DNA from: Bacteroidota bacterium
GTDB lineage: Bacteria > Bacteroidota > Bacteroidia > Sphingobacteriales > Sphingobacteriaceae
Reading direction: 5' to 3'
NCBI GenBank assembly: GCA_013288465.1
Contig: JABDBT010000013.1
Coordinates: 1-31,318 of the forward strand
Length of the DNA stretch: 31,318 nt
The notes under the pieces are model-generated. The model was not told the DNA's origin. It saw nothing but the letters and a program-made list of their open reading frames with translations, and did not search any database. A program made the position numbers and the translations under genes. Shown piece after piece: positions 7,742 through 15,207 of the stretch (its first letter is position 1; every line of letters begins with the position of its first letter).

Positions 7742-8554
7742 ATGGAAAATTTCTCTTTAAAAGGCCAGGTAATTGTAGTTACCGGCGGTACCGGCATCCT
7801 GGGCGATGCGTTTATAAACGGAATTGTGGAGGCGGGGGCCACCGTTGGCATTTTGGGCCGCAACGCAGCCGTAGCCGGCCAGCGTGCCGATACAGTTAAT
7901 GCCAATGGCGGCAAGGCAATTGCTTTAATAGCCGATGTATTAAAAGAAGACGAGCTGATTGCGGCCCGTACAAAAATACTGGATAAGTTTGGCCGTATCG
8001 ACGGGCTGATAAATGGCGCGGGCGGCAATATGCCCGAGGCAATTGTACAACCGGGGGCCGACCTGTTTAAGATGAACCTGGATGGTTTGCGCAAGGTAAT
8101 GGACCTTAATTTATGGGGAACCATTATACCTACCCAAATATTTGGCGAAGCCATAGCCCAAAACGGCAAAGGCAGTATCGTAAACATCTCATCAATGGCA
8201 TCGCAATCTGTCATTACCAAAGTATTAGGCTATTCTATGGCCAAGAGTGCAATCGATTGCTATAATAAATGGTTTGCGGTTGAAGCTGCTTTACGTTATG
8301 GCGATGCTATCCGCATGAACGCTATTGCGCCCGGCTTTTTCCTGACCGAGCAAAACCGTACCCTGCTAACCAACCCCGATGGCAGCTATACCGAACGCGG
8401 TAACCTGGTTTTGCAAAATACCCCATATAAGCGCTTTGGCGCACCGTCAGAACTGATAGGCGCACTGGTTTGGCTATTGAGCGATGCCTCAAAATTTGTA
8501 ACCGGAACAGTTATTAATGTTGATGGCGGGTTTTCTATTTTCAGCGGAGTGTAA
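7742..8554 (+). CDS. Short-chain dehydrogenase, D-mannonate oxidoreductase-like
   Basis: 270 residues, classical SDR. The cofactor motif TGGTGILG is at 14-21, the NAG-type motif reads NGAGG, and the catalytic set is S151, Y164 and K168 (YSMAK). The C-terminal INVDGGF is standard. The sequence, with NLWGTIIPTQIFGEAIA and the insert around FFLTEQNRTLLTNPDGSYTE, resembles the SDR type annotated as D-mannonate oxidoreductase (fructuronate reductase), which interconverts D-fructuronate and D-mannonate. No other hexuronate gene is in the window, so the substrate is not supported by context. It stands alone on the plus strand; its stop codon TAA is the first triplet of the inverted repeat at 8552-8669. 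Confidence 0.82.
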   Translation: MENFSLKGQVIVVTGGTGILGDAFINGIVEAGATVGILGRNAAVAGQRADTVNANGGKAIALIADVLKEDELIAARTKILDKFGRIDGLINGAGGNMPEAIVQPGADLFKMNLDGLRKVMDLNLWGTIIPTQIFGEAIAQNGKGSIVNISSMASQSVITKVLGYSMAKSAIDCYNKWFAVEAALRYGDAIRMNAIAPGFFLTEQNRTLLTNPDGSYTERGNLVLQNTPYKRFGAPSELIGALVWLLSDASKFVTGTVINVDGGFSIFSGV

Positions 8555-8669
8555 GCCCCCTCTAAATCTCCCCCGGTTGGGGAGACTTTGGATTTACCGC
8601 TTATTGAAATATTTGTATTAAAGAAGATTCTAAAGTCCTCCCTACCGGGGAGGATTTAGGTGGGGCTTA
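8552..8669. repeat. Long imperfect inverted repeat between convergent genes
   Basis: The left arm (8552-8590) and right arm (8630-8669) are imperfect reverse complements of about 40 bases; both begin TAAGCCCC when read outward to inward. Each arm also has its own small palindrome (ctcccccggttggggag; cctccctaccggggagg). The first three bases of each arm are the stop codons of the two converging genes. It probably works as a bidirectional terminator and looks like a dispersed intergenic repeat. Confidence 0.75.
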
Positions 8670-8810
8670 TACAACAGCTTTTTCTTCTTCCGCCCGCACC
8701 GCTTTCACCCTGGTTATAGGCGGGCAACCGCAGCCTTTTTTAAATATTCCGCACGAAGAAAAACTGACCAGTACGATCAGCCCTGCTATAAATAATTTAC
8801 TTTTTAACAT
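8667..8810 (-). CDS. Small cysteine-rich lipoprotein
   Basis: 47 residues. MLKSKLFIAGLIVLVSFSSC is a lipoprotein signal with the invariant cysteine at C20 (FSSC), so the mature product is only about 28 residues. It reads CGIFKKGCGCPP and ends in a charged EEEK tail; two more cysteines sit at 27 and 29. It overlaps the end of the VanZ-like gene by 14 bases, suggesting translational coupling. Function unknown; small lipoproteins with a KxCxCP-type motif are common in Bacteroidota. The evidence for expression is the signal, the lipobox and the operon position. Confidence 0.7.
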   Translation of the reverse strand: MLKSKLFIAGLIVLVSFSSCGIFKKGCGCPPITRVKAVRAEEEKAVV

Positions 8811-9192
8811 GTTTAACAGCTGCAATTATTAATAATAAACTAAATGTACCCATGCAAGCGCCTACTGCGTCGGCAAACAGATCGTCCCACTCGCCGTTGC
8901 GCCAGGTAAAAACGTAGGCTTGTAATAACTCTATCAATCCGCCATATAAAATAGCAACCGCGGTTACGAGTACTTCAACCCCAAAGGTGAGGTTAGCTAA
9001 TCCGCGATTTCTGATAAAGCCATTGGCATAAACAACAACCAATACAAAATAAAACCCGCAATGCACCAGTTTGTCAAACCCCGGAAAAAACAGGGGCGAG
9101 CTGGAAACACCACCCAATTTTATGGTGCATAACACAAAAATTACGATCACCCATAAAATGGTAGGCCAATAGTATTTATAGGCTATCCTCAT
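8797..9192 (-). CDS. VanZ-like family membrane protein
   Basis: 131 residues with four predicted membrane spans. Family features are FDKLVHCGFYFVLVVVY near residues 39-55 and a later GGLIELLQAYV...GEWDDLFADAVGA segment, the usual second VanZ-like motif. The family name comes from a teicoplanin-resistance gene, but most members have no known role. The start ATG overlaps the stop of gcvH by one base (TAATG), and its own end overlaps the small lipoprotein gene, so the three genes are probably translated together. Confidence 0.85.
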   Translation of the reverse strand: MRIAYKYYWPTILWVIVIFVLCTIKLGGVSSSPLFFPGFDKLVHCGFYFVLVVVYANGFIRNRGLANLTFGVEVLVTAVAILYGGLIELLQAYVFTWRNGEWDDLFADAVGACMGTFSLLLIIAAVKHVKK

Positions 9193-9572
9193 TAAGCGCC
9201 AATTAGTTTCATGTACGCGTCTGCCGACAATAGATTCTCCATGTCAGCCACATTGGCCAAGCTTATTTTTACCATCCAGCCGTCGCCATAAGGGTCGGTA
9301 TTAACTAATTCGGGCTGGCTATCCAGCAACGGGTTGGTTTCCAATATGGTCCCGGTAACCGGCATAAACAGGTCCGAAACCGTTTTAACAGCTTCTACTG
9401 TACCAAAAACCTGTTCTTTAGCCACCTCTTCGCCGGCAGCAGTAATGTCAACATAAACAATATCACCCAGCTCGCGCTGGGCAAACTCGGTGATACCGAT
9501 AAAGGCTTCATTGCCCTCTGCCCGCACCCATTCGTGGTCTTTTGTATATTTTAATTCTGCCGGAAAGCTCAT
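9192..9572 (-). CDS. gcvH: Glycine cleavage system H protein
   Basis: 126 residues, full length. The H protein carries the aminomethyl group on a lipoyl-lysine arm between the P, T and L proteins of the glycine cleavage system. The lipoylated residue is K63 in the motif [11 protein letters not shown], and the N-terminal KYTKDHEWV and [16 protein letters not shown] segments are typical. No gcvP or gcvT is nearby. It is the first gene of a three-gene minus-strand operon with the VanZ-like protein and a small lipoprotein. Confidence 0.97.
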   Translation of the reverse strand: MSFPAELKYTKDHEWVRAEGNEAFIGITEFAQRELGDIVYVDITAAGEEVAKEQVFGTVEAVKTVSDLFMPVTGTILETNPLLDSQPELVNTDPYGDGWMVKISLANVADMENLLSADAYMKLIGA

Positions 9573-9591
9573 ATTGCTGATTTTATTTGCT

Positions 9592-9599
9592 CAAAAATA
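9592..9599 (-). promoter_or_regulatory. gcvH promoter -7 box
   Basis: On the minus strand TATTTTTG matches TAnnTTTG exactly, with a TTG about 22 bases upstream. Transcription would start about 14 bases before the gcvH ATG. Confidence 0.5.
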
Positions 9600-9711
9600 A
9601 TAAAACTTTAACCTAACACATCAATTACCGCTTATTTAAACCTATATTAGGCTTACCAAACAAAACTAACGGAATAATATTTGCTGACTGTTACTAAATT
9701 ATAATAGCTAA

Positions 9712-10269
9712 ATGAAAATTTCAAGCCTGATCGGTCTTACCATTATCTCCATGAGCCTGCAATCATGCAGTGGCGATATGAATAGTGACGACCAGGTGAC
9801 CCTACCTAAAAACCGGTCAAAACCAACCATTATTATTGATAAAGATGCAGCCCGGTTTGCTATGGTAGCCGCCAGCAGCTGCCTCAATGAAATTGAGATG
9901 GGTAAACTTGCGGTAAAAAAAGGGGTGGACAAACGCGTGAAAAACTTTGGCGCTATGATGGCGAAGGACCATGCCAAGGCTAACGCGAAATTAGAAGCTA
10001 TCGCGAGCAGCAAAAAAATCAGCTTGCCAGATACCATTACCCCCGATGAGCAAATTGCTATTAACAAGCTGAATAAAAACCAGGGGCGGGATTTTGACAG
10101 GGCTTACCTGGCCGATATGGTGAAAGATCATGAAAATGATATTAAAGTATTTAATGAAGCCTCCAAGCAACTCATGGACCCCGAACTGCGGGCCTTTGCA
10201 GCCAAAAATGTGCTTATCTTAAAAAGGCATTTGGATGCAATTAATATGATTAGGGGGAGTATGAAGTGA
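9712..10269 (+). CDS. DUF4142 lipoprotein
   Basis: 185 residues. The N-terminus is a lipoprotein signal with cysteine C19 in SLQSC. Residues about 45-182 fit DUF4142, a predicted all-helical ferritin-like bundle: FAMVAASSCLNEIEMGKLAVKKG, then MMAKDHAKANAKLE, then FDRAYLADMVKDHENDIKVF, and a final KRHLDAI helix. The repeated D-H pairs (KDH, KDHE) are typical of the family. Members are envelope proteins of unknown role, often linked to stress. It is a single gene converging on the minus-strand gene that ends at 10279. Confidence 0.85.
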   Translation: MKISSLIGLTIISMSLQSCSGDMNSDDQVTLPKNRSKPTIIIDKDAARFAMVAASSCLNEIEMGKLAVKKGVDKRVKNFGAMMAKDHAKANAKLEAIASSKKISLPDTITPDEQIAINKLNKNQGRDFDRAYLADMVKDHENDIKVFNEASKQLMDPELRAFAAKNVLILKRHLDAINMIRGSMK

Positions 10270-10278
10270 TCTCAAATT

Positions 10279-11214
10279 TTACTGCATTGCCGGTGTAGGC
10301 CGGGCGTTATCAAAAAATGTTATCCCTCCAAGCTCATTCTCTTTTATTTCCACGGCAGGTTTCCCCTCGTAAATAAATATTGTTCCTTCTGCGCTAAGGT
10401 ATTCTTCGTGTGTAAGTAATTCGGCGACTGACTTGCCGGCAAAATGACCTGCAAAACTACCTGAACCGCTTTTGGTATCTTTTATAATAATGGTAAACTT
10501 TTGGTTGGGATAATTGCCACCGCCAATATAGAGTAACACGGTGTTAAACCCGGGCCTCTCGGCATCGGGTTTAACCACACCACCATATAGCCGTCCTTCA
10601 ACTATTACGTGCTCGCCTACGTGTTTTGCGGCATCGCCTACCATCACCGTGAAAGTATGCCCAAAAAGCAGTTTTTGAGTAAGTGTTTTAAAAGTATCGG
10701 GATTATTACGCCTGTATTCGGGCAGCCAGTCGGGTGTTTTCTTGATCTTCATATCATACAGCATCTTATCCGGTATCGCGGCTGTTAAAACCGCATCTAC
10801 AGATATTTGCGAGCGGGTTGGCCCACGTCTTAAAAAAACATCAGTTGCAGTGCGGGCCATACGCGATTTTGAGTCGGATGTATCGCGAAATGCATGCCCT
10901 TGAGTATCAATATTAAATAAACCCTCGTTAATCATCGTGTAGCCTGCCTGGGCGTCAAAATAAATAAAACCGAGGCTATACATGCCTTTTGAAAAGGCAA
11001 GGTTAGGTCTTTTTGGAAAAGTTACCCATTGGCCCTCTGCCTCATAATAATGTTTGTTAAACACAAAATTTGTATCGTGCGTAACGGGAATATTTTTAGG
11101 CCCATTTGGAAACGCGCTGATTATTTTCGCTACCGGCGGACCGGGTGGCTGTGCAGCCGCATTAATAGTGCAGCTAATAAATAGGATAAACAGGAACAAC
11201 AACCGTTTCATCAT
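10279..11214 (-). CDS. Secreted protein with a C-terminal OB-fold-like domain
   Basis: 311 residues. A Sec signal peptide (MMKRLLFLFILFISCTINAAAQ) is cleaved near residue 22; the cysteine in it is not in a good lipobox. Residues about 30-190 are not recognised. From about 195 to 295 the pattern AKHVGEHVIVEGRLYG, then VLLYIGGGNYPNQKFTIIIK, then a LSAEGTIFIYEGKPAVEI strand resembles the small OB-fold domain seen in Bacteroidota secreted nucleases and related proteins, where a GKxVxVxGxV strand, a YPNQ turn and a GKPQI strand recur. The function is unknown; DNA binding would be speculative. Two adjacent ATG codons compete as start. It is divergent from the Gfo/Idh/MocA gene. Confidence 0.75.
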   Translation of the reverse strand: MMKRLLFLFILFISCTINAAAQPPGPPVAKIISAFPNGPKNIPVTHDTNFVFNKHYYEAEGQWVTFPKRPNLAFSKGMYSLGFIYFDAQAGYTMINEGLFNIDTQGHAFRDTSDSKSRMARTATDVFLRRGPTRSQISVDAVLTAAIPDKMLYDMKIKKTPDWLPEYRRNNPDTFKTLTQKLLFGHTFTVMVGDAAKHVGEHVIVEGRLYGGVVKPDAERPGFNTVLLYIGGGNYPNQKFTIIIKDTKSGSGSFAGHFAGKSVAELLTHEEYLSAEGTIFIYEGKPAVEIKENELGGITFFDNARPTPAMQ

Positions 11215-11240
11215 ATAAAGCTACATAACTTAATACAAAC

Positions 11241-11248
11241 TATTTTTG
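11241..11248 (+). promoter_or_regulatory. Candidate -7 box for the Gfo/Idh/MocA gene
   Basis: TATTTTTG matches TAnnTTTG exactly, 48 bases before the start codon, in the spacer between divergent genes. No clear -33 element. Confidence 0.35.
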
Positions 11249-11295
11249 CCTAACCCCAATTAAACCCATAATTTGGCTGTATAATTCATTGCCTT

Positions 11296-12312
11296 ATGTC
11301 CAATCCCATTGTAACCGGTTTAATGTCCTACGGAATGTCGGGCAGGTTGTTTCATGCGCCGTTTTTAACTACCAACCCGGGGTTTAGCTTAAAGGCGGTT
11401 GTTGAACGCCACCGGCAAAAAATGGCTGCCGACTATCCTGCCATTGTTAGTTACCTTACCGTTGACGATTTGCTGAACGATCCTGAAATCGAGCTTATCA
11501 TTGTTAACACCCCCAATTTTACGCATTTCGACCTTGCTCAAAGGTCATTGTTGGCAGGCAAGCATGTATTGATCGAAAAACCGGCAGCCGCCGACGCCGC
11601 CGAGGTTAAAGAATTGTATGATTTGGCCAAAGCAAAAAATCAGCACGTAATGGTTTACCAAAACCGCAGGTGGGACAGCGATTTTTTGGCCGTAAAAGAA
11701 GTGATTGAAAGTGGCCGGTTAGGCAGGCTGACCGAAGTGCATTTCAGGTTTGACCGCTACAAACCCATACTAAGCCCCAAACCGTTTAAAGAAACTAAAG
11801 ACACCCCTATAAATGGCCTGGTGTATGACCTGGGCCCGCACATTATTGACCAGGCCATGCTGCTATTTGGCAGGCCGCTAAGTTTTAATAAAGTAACCGC
11901 CTCGCAGCGCGAAGACTCCATGATCATTGATTATTTTAATTTCCAGCTAACATACCCCGATGAGTTAAGGGTGTTTTTAACCGGTGCGCTGCTTATTCCG
12001 GAGCCGCTGCCGTCATTTGTAGTACATGGCTCATTGGGCAGTTTTATTAAGAACAGGTGCGATGTACAGGAAATACAGTTAGATGCCGGTATGTCGCCGA
12101 TTGATGCCGCCTATGGTATTGAACCTGCCGGGTGCGAAGGCAAATTGGTTACCATAGGGCCCGATGATAAAAAAAATGTGGAGTGGGTGCCATCCTATAA
12201 GGGCAATTATAGCCATTTATTTGAGGCGGTGTATCATACCATCCGCAATAACGCGTTATACCCTATAACAGAAGAACATATTAGCTGGCAAATGGAATTA
12301 CTGGGAGCGTAA
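11296..12312 (+). CDS. Gfo/Idh/MocA family NAD(P)-dependent oxidoreductase
   Basis: 338 residues. The N-terminal Rossmann fold has GLMSYGMSGRLFHAPFL near residue 8, a variant of the GxGxxG motif with the FHAPF seen in YdgJ/IolW-like members. The EKP motif (LIEKPAA) near residue 95 marks the family, and the C-terminal domain holds GLVYDLGPHIIDQA with the DxGxHxxD pattern carrying the catalytic histidine. Substrates are usually sugars or inositols; the closest resemblance is to scyllo-inositol dehydrogenase-type enzymes, but nothing nearby confirms this. It is a single gene with its own likely promoter. Confidence 0.85.
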   Translation: MSNPIVTGLMSYGMSGRLFHAPFLTTNPGFSLKAVVERHRQKMAADYPAIVSYLTVDDLLNDPEIELIIVNTPNFTHFDLAQRSLLAGKHVLIEKPAAADAAEVKELYDLAKAKNQHVMVYQNRRWDSDFLAVKEVIESGRLGRLTEVHFRFDRYKPILSPKPFKETKDTPINGLVYDLGPHIIDQAMLLFGRPLSFNKVTASQREDSMIIDYFNFQLTYPDELRVFLTGALLIPEPLPSFVVHGSLGSFIKNRCDVQEIQLDAGMSPIDAAYGIEPAGCEGKLVTIGPDDKKNVEWVPSYKGNYSHLFEAVYHTIRNNALYPITEEHISWQMELLGA

Positions 12313-12355
12313 TTTTATTTGCTAAAAAGAATACGCTATTATTGCATTAGCATAA

Positions 12356-12874
12356 ATGAATAAAACCACCATGAAAAAACTACTGTTCTTTTTTACCCTT
12401 ATTGCTATAACAGGTTGCGTTAATGCACAAGATAAAGCCGTTCTTGATCTTCCTATTCCGCATTATAAAATATTAAAAGCCGACAGTACTTATACCAGCT
12501 GGACCGCGCTGAAAAAGAACAAACCGGTAATGATCATTTACTTTATGCCCGATTGCCCGCATTGCCAGCACCTGATGACCGAGCTTAGAAAAGATATGGC
12601 CCCCTTTAGGGATTTTCAAATAGTTATGGTAACGGGCGCCCGCACCGAATACCCTTTCATGAAAATGATCAGAACTTTTAGTCATGACTATGAGCTGCCT
12701 AAATATAAAAACATAACGATGGGTACCGAATACCCTAATTATACTGTATTAAAATATTACAACGTACAAACCACTCCATTTATAGCTATTTATGACCGCA
12801 AAGGTAAAATGGTGCAATATTTTTACAACCCACCCAAAATTGAGGACCTGGTAGCCGCTGTTAAAAAAGTATAG
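12356..12874 (+). CDS. Secreted thioredoxin-like protein
   Basis: 172 residues. A hydrophobic N-terminus ends in LIAITGCVNAQ, which could be a lipobox (cysteine C21) or a Sec site after NAQ. The mature part is a thioredoxin/redoxin fold: YFMPDCPHC places the redox pair at C67-C70, and the cis-proline is P141 in TTPFIAIY. This suggests periplasmic thiol-disulfide exchange, perhaps in protein folding or redox repair. A second ATG at 12371 gives an equally good signal peptide. A weak promoter-like TTTG (12318) and TATTATTG (12337) precede it. Confidence 0.85.
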   Translation: MNKTTMKKLLFFFTLIAITGCVNAQDKAVLDLPIPHYKILKADSTYTSWTALKKNKPVMIIYFMPDCPHCQHLMTELRKDMAPFRDFQIVMVTGARTEYPFMKMIRTFSHDYELPKYKNITMGTEYPNYTVLKYYNVQTTPFIAIYDRKGKMVQYFYNPPKIEDLVAAVKKV

Positions 12875-12938
12875 GTTTTATTGAATTAAAAAGTTTACGA
12901 TAAATCTATAGTACTTTAAAACTAACCCTGTGCGTAAT

Positions 12939-13913
12939 TTATTGCTGCTGCTGTTGTTGCTGCATCATCATTTCAACATGGCGCTGGTAGCTGTTTTTTG
13001 AATAAACAGTAGCCGGGCTTGCAGTGGCAGGCGTTTCGGTAACGGGTGCAAACTCTTTATTCAATGAATTTTCATCGTCAACAGAAACCGCCACCTCCAG
13101 CTTATGGCCAGATGAGCCTTTATATACCCCTTTTACGGGCGAGCAATCGGTAAAATTACGCCCAACGGCTAAACGCACATGCGTTTCGTTGGCAATACAA
13201 TCGTTAGTTGGGTCGATACCCAGCCAGCCATAATCAGGTATATAGGCTTCGGCCCATGCGTGGGTAGCGCCTTCGCCCCGTAAGCCGTTTTTATTAGTGC
13301 ATATATAACCGCTTACATACCGCGCCGGTATGTGTACCAGCCGCAGCATTTCCATTAAAATATGGGCAAAGTCCTGGCAAACGCCGGCCTTTATTTTCCA
13401 TATCTCGTCAAGGGTGGTTTCAACTGTAGTAACGCCTTTTATGTATTCAAAATTATCATATACGTACCTGCAAAAGCGCAGGGCTACGTGGTAAGGCGTA
13501 TCATCTTTTGATAGTTCTTTTTCAACAACTTTTTCCAGTTCGTCCAGTCCCTCAAAATACTCCTGTTTTAGAAAATCAATATAAGGCACCATATTTTGCA
13601 AACGTTTTAAATCGTCCCACTGGTGGCCCGGAAAAATATCATTAACCGGTAGCGGCTTGTGTTTGGTGCTTACCGTAACTCTTGAGTTAATTGTTAATTG
13701 GTTGTGGCGTTCGCTAAAGGTAAAGCTGCCAACCTCGTTGCCATAATAATCAATATGGGTATCAACAACAGGATTGCCTGTTATAATAAGCTCCTGTTTT
13801 AAAACATCCTGGTACTCGTCCTTTATCGGGAATAAAATAACCTGGTTGGCGCTATCACGCACCATGCTTTCGTAAATGTACCGGGTAATATGTTGTATCT
13901 CAAATTCGGGCAT
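12939..13913 (-). CDS. Transglutaminase-like cysteine protease-fold protein
   Basis: 324 residues. An N-terminal beta-rich domain (IQHITRYIYES onward, residues 1-85) matches the bacterial transglutaminase N-terminal region, followed by the core domain with the triad C179 (AGVCQDFAH), H218 (THAWAEAY) and D234 (GIDPTND). Such proteins hydrolyse or form amide bonds. It is the last gene of a three-gene set with alpha-E and circularly permuted ATP-grasp proteins, a combination predicted from comparative genomics to make or handle peptide-like products. The C-terminus has an unusual tail of three methionines and seven glutamines (12942-12971). The 150-base spacer upstream contains hairpins, so expression relative to the other two genes may differ. 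Confidence 0.9.
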   Translation of the reverse strand: MPEFEIQHITRYIYESMVRDSANQVILFPIKDEYQDVLKQELIITGNPVVDTHIDYYGNEVGSFTFSERHNQLTINSRVTVSTKHKPLPVNDIFPGHQWDDLKRLQNMVPYIDFLKQEYFEGLDELEKVVEKELSKDDTPYHVALRFCRYVYDNFEYIKGVTTVETTLDEIWKIKAGVCQDFAHILMEMLRLVHIPARYVSGYICTNKNGLRGEGATHAWAEAYIPDYGWLGIDPTNDCIANETHVRLAVGRNFTDCSPVKGVYKGSSGHKLEVAVSVDDENSLNKEFAPVTETPATASPATVYSKNSYQRHVEMMMQQQQQQQ

Positions 13914-14063
13914 TGGGTTGTTGTATATAATTTTAATCCTACTGCTTATTAATAGCTTATCGGCGATGACTCACCCGGTCGTTGCTTTGCTCGACCACCT
14001 TCTCTTCGCTGCGCGCAAAGAGGGTTTTTAAATTTCATCCCCACTAATCAACTAATCTCTAAC
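13914..14063 (-). other. Spacer with hairpins between alpha-E and transglutaminase genes
   Basis: The spacer contains a ggtcg/cgacc stem (13977-13981 with 13992-13996) and, next to it, an imperfect GC-rich hairpin around 13997-14025 (minus-strand words ccctctt and aagagaagg). A partial terminator or a dispersed repeat would both fit; no promoter was identified. Confidence 0.4.
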
Positions 14064-14999
14064 TTACGAATTCGCAAAATAATGCTCATTCAATGAGTTG
14101 GCTATACCATAAAGTTCGCCCCTTATCTGGGTTAAAAAAGTATGCAGGCCTTCGTTCCTGATGCTTTTTACCGAACTGTATTTAATGCGGCTTTGCAGCC
14201 GGCCAATCTGGAACGACATCTCCCTGAAATCTTCTACATTGCTGTTATTTTTTAAACGCTCAAAATACCGCTGTATATTATTCACCGAGTAAATTACCGC
14301 GCGCGGAAAATCGTTGTTAAAAACTACCTGTTCCAAAACATTTTCGGCTTCAAAGCCTTCGGGGTAGGTTTTTAAATAAAGCTCATACCCCCCTAACGAC
14401 AGCAATAAATATTTCCAGTAGGTAGCATCAGTTAACAGGTTGGGGTTATCGCTTAAAAAATCAAATTTTGAATCTAAAATATCTACCGATTGTATGGCGC
14501 GCTCCAGGTATTTGCCAATATTCATAAAACTGCGGCCCTCGCCGCGTTCCATCGTTATTTCAACCGTGCCGTAATAAAGCATTACCTCCTTTATCAAAAC
14601 ATTGAGCACGCTGATGGGGTCTTCCCTTTGCAGCGACCGCTCTAATTTTGGGTCGGTTATGGTATGGTAATAACCATTTAAACATTGCCATAGATCTTTG
14701 GTGATATGCTCCTGCACACTGCGCGCGTTTTCGCGGGCGTGGGTAATAATATTCAAAACCGAATTTGAATTATTTTTACCGGTAACCATGTATTTCAATA
14801 CCGCACGGCTATCATTTTTTAACGCGTTGGCTTCATCTTCTTCCGATCCCGAAAATATCCGTATCACCGGCTCCCACGTAAACTCCTGTACCGCATCCTG
14901 CGACGAAGCATAGTTTATCTTTAGCATACGCAGCATACCATCGCTACGTTCAACATAACGGCTTAACCAATACAAACTTGCTGCAACTCTACTTAACAT
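14064..14999 (-). CDS. Alpha-E domain protein (DUF403)
   Basis: 311 residues, all-helical, covering the whole alpha-E (DUF403) family. The start MLSRVAASLYWLSRYVERSDGMLRML is the family hallmark, and the rest (ENARSVQEHITKDLWQCLN; SFMNIGKYLERA) fits as well. The activity of this domain is not known. It always or nearly always accompanies circularly permuted ATP-grasp and transglutaminase-like proteins, so it probably acts in the same complex or pathway. It lies 208 bases downstream of the ATP-grasp gene, across a spacer with a strong inverted repeat. Confidence 0.92.
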   Translation of the reverse strand: MLSRVAASLYWLSRYVERSDGMLRMLKINYASSQDAVQEFTWEPVIRIFSGSEEDEANALKNDSRAVLKYMVTGKNNSNSVLNIITHARENARSVQEHITKDLWQCLNGYYHTITDPKLERSLQREDPISVLNVLIKEVMLYYGTVEITMERGEGRSFMNIGKYLERAIQSVDILDSKFDFLSDNPNLLTDATYWKYLLLSLGGYELYLKTYPEGFEAENVLEQVVFNNDFPRAVIYSVNNIQRYFERLKNNSNVEDFREMSFQIGRLQSRIKYSSVKSIRNEGLHTFLTQIRGELYGIANSLNEHYFANS

Positions 15000-15207
15000 G
15001 TTTTTTTATTTCGGATTTTTCACTTTTGTTTGTTTTTATTTGTGTTCAAGATGGCTATGCCGTTTCGGATTTTCAATTTCGAATTTATTTTGATGCATAT
15101 TTTTCAATTTCGAATTTGTTTAGTTTATATTTCATTTATTAATGTTGCGAGGTTACGTCTATGCAATGCCGGAATTAAATCCGAAATTGAAAATCCGAAA
15201 TCCGAAA
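15000..15207. repeat. Spacer with 24-base inverted repeat and direct repeats
   Basis: Bases 15063-15086 and 15177-15200 are inverted copies with one mismatch; the inner 16 bases (cggattttcaatttcg at 15066-15081, complement at 15182-15197) are perfect. The word tttcaatttcgaattt also occurs as a direct repeat at 15071-15086 and 15102-15117. This lies between two genes of the ATP-grasp cluster. The words look like dispersed intergenic tracts; effect on transcription unknown. Confidence 0.7.

Noticed and set aside
7705..7899. 64-codon plus-strand frame at the start of the SDR gene
   Set aside because: Out of frame with the clearly real SDR, rich in glycine and arginine from GC-rich codons; a shadow of the real gene.
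12942..12971. Polyglutamine tract considered as a sequencing artefact or CRISPR-like repeat
   Set aside because: The codons are a CAG/CAA mix in frame with the stop codon, consistent with a real coding tail, and there are no spacers.
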